DNA from: an uncultured Clostridia bacterium
Lineage (GTDB): Bacteria > Bacillota > Clostridia > TANB77 > CAG-508
Assembly (NCBI GenBank): GCA_934180065.1
Contig: CAKPRA010000002.1
Coordinates: 39,374 to 103,373 of the forward strand
DNA: 64,000 nucleotides
Reading direction: 5' to 3'
The notes under the pieces are model-generated. The model saw only the letters and a list, made by a program, of their open reading frames with translations. It ran no database searches and was not told where the DNA came from. Positions within the stretch are counted from its first letter, which is position 1. The number at the start of each line of letters is the position of its first letter. Below, piece by piece: positions 16,747 to 25,603 of the stretch. The translations under genes were made by a program, and so were the position numbers.

Positions 16747-16790
16747 AAAGTTGGAAGTTTAATTTTATATAAAACTCTACTTCCAACTTT
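16747..16790. terminator. Hairpin between secY and adk
   Basis: AAAGTTGGAAGT (16747-16758) pairs perfectly with ACTTCCAACTTT (16779-16790), with a 20-nt AT-rich loop. The U-run after it on the minus strand is broken (TTTATATAT), so it may be a partial terminator or attenuator that lowers adk-map-infA expression relative to the upstream ribosomal genes. A TATAAT sequence downstream (about 16665) could restart transcription. Confidence 0.5.
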
Positions 16791-16817
16791 TGTATACATT
16801 TTAACAATTGAATTGCT

Positions 16818-18161
16818 TTATTCTAAAAAACCTTTATAATGTTTCATTACAACTTGTGATTCTAATTGTTGAACGGTTTCTAAAGCTACACCAACAACAA
16901 TCAATATTGAAGTACCACCAAAAGCTAGATTTGCACCTATTGGTAAATGACTAAACAACATTGGTATTATTGCTATTAAAGCTAAGAAAAAGCCACCAAA
17001 TACAGTTAATTTTGTTATAACTGATGATAAATATTCAGTTGTTGATTTTCCTGCTCTTATACCTGGTATGAAACCTCCGTTTTTCTTAATGTTACTAGAA
17101 ATTTCTGCAGGATTAAATGTAGCATATGTATAGAAGAATGTAAATCCTACTATAAGCAATAAGTATATTATTGCATTAATTATAGTATATTGTATTGAAA
17201 CATCTGAAGATGATGTTGCCATTGATATATTATAAATTACATTCCAAAATCCCTTTTGTGATGCTATGTTTGAGTTAACTAATTGTATAACCATAGCAGG
17301 GAAAGTCATGAATGATGATGCAAATATAATTGGCATTACACCAGCCATAGCTAATTTTAATGGAATATGGGTATTTTGTCCTCCCATCATTTTTCTACCT
17401 ACAACCTTTTTAGAATATTGTACAGGTATTCTTCTTTCTGCTTGTTGTACAAATACAACTGCAGTAATTAATATTAAAGCACCTAATACTACACCTAAAA
17501 CCAATAATAGGTTCTTTGTATCAAATGTAGTTCCAAATACTGTACTGTATAGTGTTCTAGCTGAATTTCCTAAACCTGCAACTATACCAACAAAAATTAA
17601 CATTGAAATACCATTTCCTATTCCTTTTGAAGTTATTTGCTCTCCAAGCCACATAAGTATTGCTGTTCCAGTCATAAATGATAAAACAACCAAGAATGCT
17701 GTTAAAAATCCATTGTTAATGAAAACATTAGCTCCATATATTATTTGACCATTTTTTCCTAGAAAGTAAAGACCTATACCTTCAGCAAGCGATAAAAATA
17801 ACGTAAGTATTTTTGTATATCTGTTTATCTTAGCTCTTTCCATTTCTCCACCTTCTTTGGTTAATTTTTCCAAAGATGGAATTACCATTCCTAATAATTG
17901 AATTACAATGGACGCAGTTATATATGGAGTTATTGTCATGGAAAATATAGATAATTTTGAAAAAGCTCCACCAGTTAAAATATTAAATAACTGAGCAATG
18001 CCTGTTCCTTGACTATCATTTTTTAGCGACAATACGTCTGGATTTAGTCCTGGTACTGAAATATAACATCCAAGTCTGAATACGACTATTAATAAAAGTG
18101 TAAATAACAATCTTTTTCTAACATCTGGTGTCTTTAAAGCGTTTTTTATGGTGTTAAACAA
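16818..18161 (-). CDS. secY: Protein translocase channel subunit SecY
   Basis: Ten-helix channel for secreted and membrane proteins. Typical features: KNALKTPDVRKRLLFTLLLIVVFRLG at the N-terminus, the plug region after PGLNPDVL, GGEMERAKINRYTK, and the cytoplasmic loop QQAERRIPVQYSKKVVGRKMMGGQ that contacts SecA and the ribosome. Length 447 is slightly longer than average. The ATG follows the rplO stop codon directly, implying translational coupling. Confidence 0.98.
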   Translation of the reverse strand: MFNTIKNALKTPDVRKRLLFTLLLIVVFRLGCYISVPGLNPDVLSLKNDSQGTGIAQLFNILTGGAFSKLSIFSMTITPYITASIVIQLLGMVIPSLEKLTKEGGEMERAKINRYTKILTLFLSLAEGIGLYFLGKNGQIIYGANVFINNGFLTAFLVVLSFMTGTAILMWLGEQITSKGIGNGISMLIFVGIVAGLGNSARTLYSTVFGTTFDTKNLLLVLGVVLGALILITAVVFVQQAERRIPVQYSKKVVGRKMMGGQNTHIPLKLAMAGVMPIIFASSFMTFPAMVIQLVNSNIASQKGFWNVIYNISMATSSSDVSIQYTIINAIIYLLLIVGFTFFYTYATFNPAEISSNIKKNGGFIPGIRAGKSTTEYLSSVITKLTVFGGFFLALIAIIPMLFSHLPIGANLAFGGTSILIVVGVALETVQQLESQVVMKHYKGFLE

Positions 18162-18596
18162 TTAAATCACCTCTGTCTTTCCACCTAAAGCTTCGATTTT
18201 TTCTTTTGCTGCTTTAGTAAATCTATTAGCTTTAACAACTAATTTTTTCTCTAAGTTTCCAGTAGCTAAAATAACTATACCGTCATTAGCTTTACTGATT
18301 ATTCCGTCTGCAATTAAGCTTTCGGCTGTAACTTCTTCAGTTGTTGCTTTATTAAGCATTGTTAAAGTTACTTCTGTATAATTTTTAGCGTGAATATTTG
18401 TAAATCCTCTTTTTGGTAATCTTCTATATAATGGTGTTTGACCTCCTTCAAAGCCTCTTCTTACACCACCACCTGATCTTGCTTTTTGTCCTTTATGTCC
18501 TCTTCCTGATGTTTTACCAAGTCCAGATCCTATTCCACGTCCTACTCTTGTTCTTTTTGTTTTTTCTTGAGCTGGCGCTAATTCATCTAATTTCAT
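18162..18596 (-). CDS. rplO: 50S ribosomal protein L15
   Basis: Late 50S assembly protein. The glycine/arginine-rich N-terminus (RTRVGRGIGSGLGKTSGRGHKGQKARSG split across the loop) and RRGFEGGQTPLYRRLPKRGF are diagnostic. 144 residues. AAGGAGGTG precedes the ATG. In most Firmicutes rpmD (L30) lies between rpsE and rplO; the 71-nt gap here leaves no room for it. Confidence 0.98.
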   Translation of the reverse strand: MKLDELAPAQEKTKRTRVGRGIGSGLGKTSGRGHKGQKARSGGGVRRGFEGGQTPLYRRLPKRGFTNIHAKNYTEVTLTMLNKATTEEVTAESLIADGIISKANDGIVILATGNLEKKLVVKANRFTKAAKEKIEALGGKTEVI

Positions 18597-18667
18597 TATG
18601 TGGTTACACCTCCTTATTTTTATTATAGTAAGTATATACTATTGTTTTTTATAAATCAACAAATTTC

Positions 18668-19156
18668 TTATAAAATATCTTCAGGTTTTTTTCCTCTCTT
18701 TTTAGCAACTTGCTCTAAAGTTTGCATTTTCTTTAAACCTTCTATTGTAGCATATACAACATTTCTTGGGTTATTAGTTCCTATAACTTTTGTTCTGATA
18801 TCTCTATATCCAGCAAGTTCAATTACAGGTCTAACACTTCCTCCTGCTATGATTCCAGTACCTTCTGCAGCTGGTTTTAACATAACTTTTGCACTTCCAA
18901 ATTTTCCTATGAATTCATGAGGTATAGTTGTTCCTACAACTGGAACTGTAATTAAGTTTTTCTTAGCTTCTTCAATAGCTTTTCTTATTGCATCTGGAAC
19001 TTCAGCTGCTTTACCATTTCCAACACCTACATGTCCTGCTCCATCACCAACAACTACAACTGCACTAAATCTAAAAGTTCTACCACCTTTAACAACTTTA
19101 GCAACTCTGCTAATAGATACAACTTTTTCCTTTAATTCTGATGTATTATTTTCCAT
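18668..19156 (-). CDS. rpsE: 30S ribosomal protein S5
   Basis: Helps decoding accuracy and mRNA unwinding. The N-terminal dsRBD-like half has VVSISRVAKVVKGGRTFRFSAVVVVGD, and the C-terminal half has GSVRPVIELAGYRDI and GTNNPRNVVYAT. 162 residues, normal. AAGGAGGG ribosome binding site. It follows rplR by 24 nt. Confidence 0.98.
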   Translation of the reverse strand: MENNTSELKEKVVSISRVAKVVKGGRTFRFSAVVVVGDGAGHVGVGNGKAAEVPDAIRKAIEEAKKNLITVPVVGTTIPHEFIGKFGSAKVMLKPAAEGTGIIAGGSVRPVIELAGYRDIRTKVIGTNNPRNVVYATIEGLKKMQTLEQVAKKRGKKPEDIL

Positions 19157-19180
19157 GAATTTTTATTTCCCTCCTTTTTA

Positions 19181-19540
19181 CTAAAAATTTAATCCTGCTT
19201 CTCTTGCAGCTTCTGCGAATTCTTTTACTATTCCATGAAATTGGTATCCACTTCTATCGAATACAACATTTTCAACTTTTTTATCTAAAGCTTTTTTAGC
19301 TATTGCTGCTCCAACTTCTTTAGCTGCTTCTTTATTTGAAGCTTTTGTTTTTATATCTTTATCAAGTGTAGAGCTACTAACAATAGTAGTACCTGTAACA
19401 TCATCTATTAATTGAGCAAATAAATTTTTGTTACTTCTATATATACATAATCTTGGACGCTCTGCAGTTCCACTAACTTTTCTACGAACTCTTAAATGTC
19501 TTCTTCTTCTTTCAAATTTTCTATCTGTATTAGAAACCAT
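19181..19540 (-). CDS. rplR: 50S ribosomal protein L18
   Basis: Binds 5S rRNA with L5 in the central protuberance. The sequence starts with a basic segment (DRKFERRRRHLRVRRKVSGTAERPRL) and has LCIYRSNKNLFAQLIDD and the C-terminal FDRSGYQFHGIVKEFAEAAREAG. 119 residues. Normal spc-operon position between rplF and rpsE. Confidence 0.98.
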   Translation of the reverse strand: MVSNTDRKFERRRRHLRVRRKVSGTAERPRLCIYRSNKNLFAQLIDDVTGTTIVSSSTLDKDIKTKASNKEAAKEVGAAIAKKALDKKVENVVFDRSGYQFHGIVKEFAEAAREAGLNF

Positions 19541-19633
19541 TTTTTTCTCCTTTCTAACTAATGTAACAGCATTAGTTCTTTTAATATGAGTCTTTTTGAA
19601 AATTCTACATAGTAAAAAATAAAATTAATTATT

Positions 19634-20173
19634 TTATTTTTTACCAGCTTTACCTTCTTTACGTCTAATATGCTCTTCAGCATATTTGATTCCTTTACCT
19701 CTATATACCTCTGGTGGTCTTTTAGTTCTTATTACAGCAGCTACTTGACCAACTTGCTCTTTATCAATACCTTTTACTATTATTTGGTTTGGAGCTGGTA
19801 CTTCAAAAGTTATTCCTTCTGGAGCAACCATTTCTACTGGATGAGAGTAACCTAAAGTTAAAACTAATGTCTTTCCTTTTAATTGAGCTCTATATCCAAC
19901 ACCATTTATTTCTAATTCTCTTTTATATTCATTTAGAACACCTTCAATCATGTTGCTGATTAAAGTTCTTGTTAAACCATGTAAACTTCTGTTATAAGCT
20001 TCATCATCAGGTCTTGCTACATTTATAACATTTCCATCCATAGTTACAACCATGTTTTTATGAATATCTCTTTCTAATGTTCCCTTTGGTCCTTTTACAG
20101 TTATATGTTGTCCGTCAATTTTTACTTCAACACCTGCTGGGACTGTAATAGGTTTCTTTCCTATTCTAGACAT
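19634..20173 (-). CDS. rplF: 50S ribosomal protein L6
   Basis: Sits near the factor-binding site, contacting 23S rRNA H97 and the sarcin-ricin region. MSRIGKKPITVPAGVEVKI starts the first of two similar L6 domains, and the C-terminal YRGKGIKYAEEHIRRKEGKAGKK is the rRNA-binding signature. 179 residues, normal. It is followed by a 93-nt gap before rplR. Confidence 0.98.
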   Translation of the reverse strand: MSRIGKKPITVPAGVEVKIDGQHITVKGPKGTLERDIHKNMVVTMDGNVINVARPDDEAYNRSLHGLTRTLISNMIEGVLNEYKRELEINGVGYRAQLKGKTLVLTLGYSHPVEMVAPEGITFEVPAPNQIIVKGIDKEQVGQVAAVIRTKRPPEVYRGKGIKYAEEHIRRKEGKAGKK

Positions 20174-20207
20174 GTGAATTTTCCCTCCTTAAAATTTCTA
20201 TTTGTTA

Positions 20208-20609
20208 TTACCAAACATAAGCTAAAACTTCTCCGCCTAAACCTTCTTGTCTTGCTTCTTTGTCTGTTTTGATTCCTTTTGATGTAGATATTAAAGCTAT
20301 TCCTAAACCATTTAAAACTTGTGGTAATTCATCTTTTGATGCATATACTCTTAGTCCTGGTTTACTAATTCTCTTTAATCCATCTATAACTTTGTTACCT
20401 TTTTCATCATATTTTAAAGTTATTCTTATAATACCTTGATTATTTTCAACTTTTATTTCTTCAAAAGATTTTATGTATCCTTCATTCAATAGAATCTCAG
20501 CTATTGCTAATTTCATATTTGAAGCAGGAACATCTACTGTTTTATGTTTTGAACTGTTTGCATTTCTAATTCTTGTTAGCATATCTGCTATTGGATCAGT
20601 AGTAATCAA
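20208..20609 (-). CDS. rpsH: 30S ribosomal protein S8
   Basis: Binds 16S rRNA helix 21. In E. coli S8 also represses the spc operon through rplE mRNA; whether that applies here is unknown. Signatures: DPIADMLTRIRNANSSKH, and near the C-terminus the RNA-binding loop STSKGIKTDKEARQEGLGGE. 133 residues. Located between rpsZ and rplF. Confidence 0.98.
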   Translation of the reverse strand: MITTDPIADMLTRIRNANSSKHKTVDVPASNMKLAIAEILLNEGYIKSFEEIKVENNQGIIRITLKYDEKGNKVIDGLKRISKPGLRVYASKDELPQVLNGLGIALISTSKGIKTDKEARQEGLGGEVLAYVW

Positions 20610-20681
20610 TTTTATCCCTCCTTTTAATGTTTTTATATAAATTTACGAATTAAACTTAATCACAATAATATTTTGAAAATA

Positions 20682-20867
20682 TTACCAGCTTGCTTTTCTT
20701 ACACCAGGAATTTCACCTTTGTGTGCTAATTCTCTAAAGCATACACGGCAAATTCCGAATTTTCTGATGTAGGCATGTGGTCTTCCACAAATTTTGCATC
20801 TATTATATTCTCTTGTTGCATATTTTTGTGTTTTTTGTTGTTTAACTTTTAAAGATTTTTTAGCCAT
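20682..20867 (-). CDS. rpsZ: 30S ribosomal protein S14, type Z (zinc-binding)
   Basis: A 61-residue S14 with four zinc cysteines (CKIC at 24-27 and CRVC at 39-42) and the KASW C-terminus. The short, zinc-containing form is typical of Firmicutes; the long zinc-free form (rpsN) is not seen in this window. It lies between rplE and rpsH. Confidence 0.98.
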   Translation of the reverse strand: MAKKSLKVKQQKTQKYATREYNRCKICGRPHAYIRKFGICRVCFRELAHKGEIPGVRKASW

Positions 20868-20893
20868 GAATTTCTCCTTCCTTCTAAAAAAAA

Positions 20894-21433
20894 TTACTTT
20901 TTAAATGGCATTCCTAATAATGTTAATAACTCTTTAGCTTCCTCATCTGTCTTAGCTGTAGTTACAAATATTATATCCATACCTCTAATTTTATCAATTT
21001 TATCATATTCGATTTCTGGGAATATTAATTGCTCTTTTATACCCATTGAGTAGTTACCTCTTCCATCAAAAGAATTAGCAGATACTCCTCTAAAATCTCT
21101 TACTCTAGGTAATGCTACATTAAATAGTTTGTATGCAAAATCATACATTTTTCCACTTCTTAATGTAACTTTACAACCTACATCAACATTAGCTCTTAAT
21201 TTGAAAGCTGCTATAGCTTTTTTAGATTTTGTTACGATTGGTTTTTGACCTGTAATTTCACTTAAATCTTTTATTGCATTTTCTAATGATTTAGGATTTT
21301 CTTTTGTATCTCCTAAACCTATATTAATTACTATTTTATCTAATTTTGGAACTTCCATTACTGATTTATAATTGAATTTTTTCATCATTGCTGGAATTAC
21401 TTCATTTTTGTATTGATCTCTTAAAATTTCCAT
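20894..21433 (-). CDS. rplE: 50S ribosomal protein L5
   Basis: 5S rRNA-binding protein of the central protuberance that also contacts the P-site tRNA. Signature features: VPKLDKIVINIGLGD, LSEITGQKPIVTKSKKAIAAFKLR and FRGVSANSFDGRGNYSMGIKEQLIFPEI. 179 residues, normal. It starts 27 nt after rplX. Confidence 0.98.
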   Translation of the reverse strand: MEILRDQYKNEVIPAMMKKFNYKSVMEVPKLDKIVINIGLGDTKENPKSLENAIKDLSEITGQKPIVTKSKKAIAAFKLRANVDVGCKVTLRSGKMYDFAYKLFNVALPRVRDFRGVSANSFDGRGNYSMGIKEQLIFPEIEYDKIDKIRGMDIIFVTTAKTDEEAKELLTLLGMPFKK

Positions 21434-21460
21434 AATTTTAAATTATCCTCCTTTCTACGA

Positions 21461-21772
21461 TTATTTTATTGTTACACCACATGATTTACAAACACGAACT
21501 TTAGAATCATTCTCAAATTTAAATCCAATTCTTACAGCTTTACCACATTTAGGGCAAACAACATTAACTTTGCTCATATGAATTGGGAATTCTTTTGATA
21601 TAATTCCACCTTCTTCACCTTGTCTTCTAGGTTTCATGTGTTTTTTCTTAATATTTATACCTTTTACGATTATTTTTTCAGAACCTGGTATAACTTCTAA
21701 AACTTCTCCAGTTTTTCCTTTATCATTTCCTGATAAAACTTTAACTGTATCACCTTTTTTTACTTTTAGCAT
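21461..21772 (-). CDS. rplX: 50S ribosomal protein L24 with zinc-ribbon cysteines
   Basis: Early 50S assembly protein at the tunnel exit. A KOW motif (VKKGDTVKVLSGNDKGKTGEVLEV) is at the start, and the C-terminal half has CPKCGKAVRIGF and CKSCG, a likely zinc site present in many but not all bacteria. 103 residues. It is preceded by a 99-nt gap after rplN. Confidence 0.98.
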   Translation of the reverse strand: MLKVKKGDTVKVLSGNDKGKTGEVLEVIPGSEKIIVKGINIKKKHMKPRRQGEEGGIISKEFPIHMSKVNVVCPKCGKAVRIGFKFENDSKVRVCKSCGVTIK

Positions 21773-21871
21773 TTTAGGATTTCGCCTCCTCTTTTCAATT
21801 ATTACATTTATATTGCAATTATTTATAATTAAAATGAATTAATTGCATTATTTTACCTTAAAATACATTAA

Positions 21872-22240
21872 TTATAAAACTTCTGGAGCTAATGATAAAA
21901 TCTTCATATAATTTTTCTCTCTTAACTCTCTAGCGATAGGTCCAAATATACGTGTTCCTTTTGGATTACCATCTTCTTTTATTATAACAGCAGCATTTTC
22001 ATCAAATCTTATATAAGAACCATCTGCTCTTCTTGTAGGTTTTTTAGTTCTAACTACAACTGCTTTAACTACATCACCTTTTTTTACCATTCCACCTGGA
22101 GCAGCTGATTTAACTGATGCAACGATGACATCTCCAACTTTTGCATATTTTCTGTAAGATCCACCTAAACATCTGATACACATGATTTCTTTTGCTCCTG
22201 TATTATCAGCAACTTTAAGTATAGTTTGTTGTTGTATCAT
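21872..22240 (-). CDS. rplN: 50S ribosomal protein L14
   Basis: Forms bridge B8 and is the binding site for the silencing factor RsfS. MIQQQTILKVADNTGAKEIMCIRCLGG and the C-terminal GTRIFGPIARELREKNYMKILSLAPEVL are standard. 122 residues. A typical GGAGGG ribosome binding site precedes it. Confidence 0.98.
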   Translation of the reverse strand: MIQQQTILKVADNTGAKEIMCIRCLGGSYRKYAKVGDVIVASVKSAAPGGMVKKGDVVKAVVVRTKKPTRRADGSYIRFDENAAVIIKEDGNPKGTRIFGPIARELREKNYMKILSLAPEVL

Positions 22241-22298
22241 TTTGAAATTTCCCTCCTTTAAATCAAATTTTATTGATTTTGTTACTTTAATATAAAGT

Positions 22299-22562
22299 TT
22301 ATTTTATGATAGCTTTTTCAACTATTTCTACAACTCTCCATCTCTTATCTTTTGATAGAGGTCTTGTTTCCATAACTTTAACTTTATCACCTTCTTGGCA
22401 TTCATTGTTTTCGTCATGAGCTTTTAATCTATAAGTTCTTTTTTGAATTTTTCCATATATTTCATGTTTTACATTTGTTTCAACAGCAACAACAACTGTT
22501 TTGTCCATTTTGTTTGAAACAACTGTACCAATCATAACTTTACGAAGATTTCTTTCTTCCAT
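22299..22562 (-). CDS. rpsQ: 30S ribosomal protein S17
   Basis: Early 16S rRNA 5'-domain binder with an OB fold. Signatures VMIGTVVSNKMDKTVVVAVE, HEIYGKIQKRTYRLKAHDE and GDKVKVMETRPLSKDKRWRV. 87 residues, normal. It lies between rpmC and rplN. Confidence 0.98.
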   Translation of the reverse strand: MEERNLRKVMIGTVVSNKMDKTVVVAVETNVKHEIYGKIQKRTYRLKAHDENNECQEGDKVKVMETRPLSKDKRWRVVEIVEKAIIK

Positions 22563-22600
22563 TCGAATGATCTCCTTCCTTTAAAATTTCGATAAAGCAA

Positions 22601-22801
22601 TTATTTTGCTTCGCTAATTTTTCTTTCATTTAAAACTGTTTTAATTCTAGCAATGTCTTTTCTAACTTCTTTTATTTTCATAGGATTATCTAGACCATTA
22701 GCTTTTTTTGTAAATCTTAATTTGAATAGCTCTGATTTTAATTCTCCTAATTCTTTTTCTAAATCAGGTGAAGACATTTCTTTTATCTTATTTATCTTCA
22801 T
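22601..22801 (-). CDS. rpmC: 50S ribosomal protein L29
   Basis: Small helical protein near the tunnel exit that helps form the SRP and trigger-factor docking site. MKINKIKEMSSPDLEKELGELKSELFKLRFTKKANG... and RKDIARIKTVLNER are standard blocks. 66 residues. The start overlaps the 3' end of rplP by 14 nt, so translation is probably coupled. Confidence 0.97.
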   Translation of the reverse strand: MKINKIKEMSSPDLEKELGELKSELFKLRFTKKANGLDNPMKIKEVRKDIARIKTVLNERKISEAK

Positions 22802-23231
22802 CTATATCACCACCCATTTCTGTTTCTTTTTTAACAAATTTGCATTTAACAGATAGTTTGTTTGCAGCTAGTCTTAAAGCTTCTCTTGCTGTATCTTCTG
22901 GAACACCAGCAATTTCAAACATTACTCTTCCTGGTTTAACAACTGCTACCCAGTAATCAACTGCACCTTTACCTTTACCCATACGAGTACCGATACCTTT
23001 ATTTGTTATTGGCTTGTCTGGGAATAATTTAATCCAAACTTTACCACCTCTTTTAGTGTAACGAGTCATAGCAACACGGGCTGCTTCTATTTGGTTTGAA
23101 GTAATTAGAGCACCGTTAACTGCTTGTAATCCATATTCTCCATCTGTTACTTTGTTTCCTCTAGTAGCTTTTCCTCTCATTCTACCTTTTTGCATTTTTC
23201 TAAATTTTGTTCTTTTTGGCATTAATGGCAT
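22788..23231 (-). CDS. rplP: 50S ribosomal protein L16
   Basis: Lines the A-site tRNA elbow region. Signatures MPKRTKFRKMQKGRMRGKA, EYGLQAVNGALITSNQIEAAR and GRVMFEIAGVPEDTAREALRLA. 147 residues. I kept the upstream ATG (23231), which overlaps the rpsC stop as TAATG with GGAGG 9 nt upstream; the more usual MPKR start would be 3 codons later. Confidence 0.97.
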   Translation of the reverse strand: MPLMPKRTKFRKMQKGRMRGKATRGNKVTDGEYGLQAVNGALITSNQIEAARVAMTRYTKRGGKVWIKLFPDKPITNKGIGTRMGKGKGAVDYWVAVVKPGRVMFEIAGVPEDTAREALRLAANKLSVKCKFVKKETEMGGDIDEDK

Positions 23232-23893
23232 TATTTTTCTCCTCCTTCCACTCTTTCTTTCTTAGTTGGAAGAACTTCTCCTTTATATATCCAAACTTTT
23301 ACACCGATTTTTCCATATGTTGTATCTGCTTCAGCAAATCCATAATCAATATCAGCTCTTAATGTTTGAAGTGGTATTGTACCATCTTTATAGAATTCAG
23401 TTCTAGCCATATCTGCACCACCTAATCTTCCAGATACAGCAGTTTTAATTCCTAAAGCACCTGATTTCATAGTTTTTTGCATACATTGTTTCATAGCTCT
23501 TCTGAATGAAATTCTTCTTTCTAGTTGTCCTGCAATATTTTCAGCAACTAATTGTGCATCTAAATCTGCATTTTTAACCTCTACAATGTTTAAGTTAACA
23601 TCTTTATTAATCATTTTTTGTAATTCAACTTTTAAAGTTTCAGCTAAGTTTCCACCTTTTCCTATTACTAAACCTGGTTTAGCTGTGTAAACATTTACTT
23701 TAACAAATTTAGCAGTTCTTTCAATTTCTATTTTTGAAATTCCACTAACATATAATTTCTTTTTAATATATTGACGAATTTTGTGATCTTCAACTAAATA
23801 TTCTCCAAAATTCTTTGAATTAGCGTACCATTTTGAATCCCAATCCTTGATAACACCAACTCTTAATCCATGTGGATCCATTTTTTGTCCCAT
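23231..23893 (-). CDS. rpsC: 30S ribosomal protein S3
   Basis: Lines the mRNA entry channel. MGQKMDPHGLRVGVIKDWDSKWYA start, a KH domain (PGLVIGKGGNLAETLK with GxxG = GKGG), and the C-terminal GRLGGADMARTEFYKDG and GEVLPTKKERVEGG. 220 residues. It overlaps rplP by one base. Confidence 0.98.
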   Translation of the reverse strand: MGQKMDPHGLRVGVIKDWDSKWYANSKNFGEYLVEDHKIRQYIKKKLYVSGISKIEIERTAKFVKVNVYTAKPGLVIGKGGNLAETLKVELQKMINKDVNLNIVEVKNADLDAQLVAENIAGQLERRISFRRAMKQCMQKTMKSGALGIKTAVSGRLGGADMARTEFYKDGTIPLQTLRADIDYGFAEADTTYGKIGVKVWIYKGEVLPTKKERVEGGEK

Positions 23894-23912
23894 TTTAATA
23901 AATCCTCCTTTC

Positions 23913-24272
23913 TTAAGCTCTTTCTCTTAATTTGATTGTTATATGGCTTGTTCTTTTTCTAATTCTTACTGCTGAACCTTTTGCAGCTGGTCTAATTCTC
24001 TTCATTGTTGGACCTTGGTTTGCATATATTTCAGATACGTATAAGTTATTAGATTTCATACCATGGTTGTTTTCAGCATTTGCTATAGCTGATTTTAATA
24101 ATTTTTCTATTACTTCTGATGAAGCTTTAGGTGTAAATTTAACTATTGCTAAAGCTTCTTTAGCATCTTTTCCTCTTATTAAGTCTGCTACTATTTTAAC
24201 TTTTCTAGCTGAAATTCTAGCATTTTTAAGAGTTGCTACTGCTTCTGGAATTATTTCTTGCTTTTCTTCCAC
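23913..24272 (-). CDS. rplV: 50S ribosomal protein L22
   Basis: Lines the peptide exit tunnel constriction; its beta-hairpin loop (MKRIRPAAKGSAVRIRKRTSHITI) is intact. The helical part ARISARKVKIVADLIRGKDAKEALAIVKF is standard. 119 residues, a few more than average because of an N-terminal extension. It follows rpsS by 33 nt. Confidence 0.98.
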   Translation of the reverse strand: MEEKQEIIPEAVATLKNARISARKVKIVADLIRGKDAKEALAIVKFTPKASSEVIEKLLKSAIANAENNHGMKSNNLYVSEIYANQGPTMKRIRPAAKGSAVRIRKRTSHITIKLRERA

Positions 24273-24305
24273 TATACTTACCTCCTTATTATTTTAAGAA
24301 CTCTC

Positions 24306-24581
24306 TTATTTTTTAGTTGTTTTATCTCCGGCATGTCCTTTAAATGTTCTTGTAGGAGCAAATTCTCCTAATTTATGTCCTATCATTTCCTCTGTTATAT
24401 AAACTGGAACATGTTTTCTTCCATCATGAACAGCTATTGTGTGTCCAATCATTTGTGGATATATTGTTGAAGCTCTTGACCATGTCTTTAAAACTTCTTT
24501 ATCTCCAGTTTCATTCATTTTCTCAATTCTAGCTAAAAGCTTAGGAGAAACAAAAGGCATTTTTTTGCTTGATCTTGACAT
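24306..24581 (-). CDS. rpsS: 30S ribosomal protein S19
   Basis: 30S head protein that forms a complex with S13. MSRSSKKMPFVSPKLLARIEKMN, TWSRASTIYPQMIGHTIAVHDGRKHVPVYI and GHKLGEFAPTRTFKGHAGD are diagnostic. 91 residues. GGAGGG ribosome binding site. Confidence 0.98.
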   Translation of the reverse strand: MSRSSKKMPFVSPKLLARIEKMNETGDKEVLKTWSRASTIYPQMIGHTIAVHDGRKHVPVYITEEMIGHKLGEFAPTRTFKGHAGDKTTKK

Positions 24582-24676
24582 ATTAAAATTTCCCTCCTTA
24601 ATATTTGTATTTTAAATATATAATTTTGATTACGCTATTTTATACAACTTATTTTGCCATAGTTATATAAGATATC

Positions 24677-25504
24677 TTATTTTCTTCTCTTTACTATAAA
24701 TTTGTTTGACTTTTTATTATGTTTTCTAGTCTTATATCCTAGAGCTGGTTTACCCCAAGGTGTCATTGGTCCTGCGTGTCCTACAGGAGATTTACCTTCA
24801 CCACCACCATGTGGGTGATCATTAGGGTTCATTACAGATCCTCTAACTTCTGGTCTTAATCCCATATGTCTGCTTCTTCCAGCTTTTCCTATCTTAACAT
24901 TTTCATGATCTGCATTTCCGATAGTACCAATTGTTGCTCTACATATAGCCATTATTAATCTCATTTCTCCTGATGGAAGTCTTACGTGAGCATATTTTCC
25001 TTCTTTAGCCATTAATTGAGCTTCTTGACCTGCTGCTCTAACTAATTTTCCACCTTGACCTGGATTTAATTCTATATTGTGAATCATTGTACCAACTGGG
25101 ATGCTTTCAATTTTCATGCAGTTACCTGGCTTAATATCAGCTTTTTCTCCAGATATTACTTTATCTCCATCTTTTAATCCGATAGGAGCTAAAATATATG
25201 ATTTTTCTCCATCTTCATATTCTATTAAAGCTATGTTAGCACTTCTATTTGGATCATATTCGATACCAATTACTGTTGCTGGCATATCATCTTTTCTTCT
25301 TTTAAAATCTACTAATCTGTATTTTTGTCTGTTTCCTCCACCTTGATGTCTAACAGTTATTCTACCATATGAGTTTCTTCCTGAATGTTTCTTTTTTGTT
25401 GTTAATAAAGATTTTTCAGGAGTTTTCTTTGTTATTTCTTCAAATGTAGAAACTGTCATGTTTCTTAGTGATGGAGTTGTTGGGTTAAAATGTTTCATTC
25501 CCAT
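24677..25504 (-). CDS. rplB: 50S ribosomal protein L2
   Basis: Needed for subunit joining and peptidyl-transferase assembly. KKHSGRNSYGRITVRHQGGG, the SH3-like body, and the conserved PNDHPHGGGEGKSPVGHAGPMTPWG loop that reaches towards the catalytic centre (shown in part). 275 residues, normal. The start is supported by a GGAGAG site. Confidence 0.98.
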   Translation of the reverse strand: MGMKHFNPTTPSLRNMTVSTFEEITKKTPEKSLLTTKKKHSGRNSYGRITVRHQGGGNRQKYRLVDFKRRKDDMPATVIGIEYDPNRSANIALIEYEDGEKSYILAPIGLKDGDKVISGEKADIKPGNCMKIESIPVGTMIHNIELNPGQGGKLVRAAGQEAQLMAKEGKYAHVRLPSGEMRLIMAICRATIGTIGNADHENVKIGKAGRSRHMGLRPEVRGSVMNPNDHPHGGGEGKSPVGHAGPMTPWGKPALGYKTRKHNKKSNKFIVKRRK

Positions 25505-25603
25505 TTTTAATTCTCTCCTTTAAATTATATTAATGGATTTTTTCCTGCTCCATTTACAGATATTTTTTATTATCCGAGTTATTTCTCGATACTTTAATTA
25601 TAA

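Noticed and set aside
22788..22801. Possible frameshift where rpmC and rplP overlap by 14 nt
   Set aside because: Both proteins are complete at their usual lengths; it is a normal coupled overlap.
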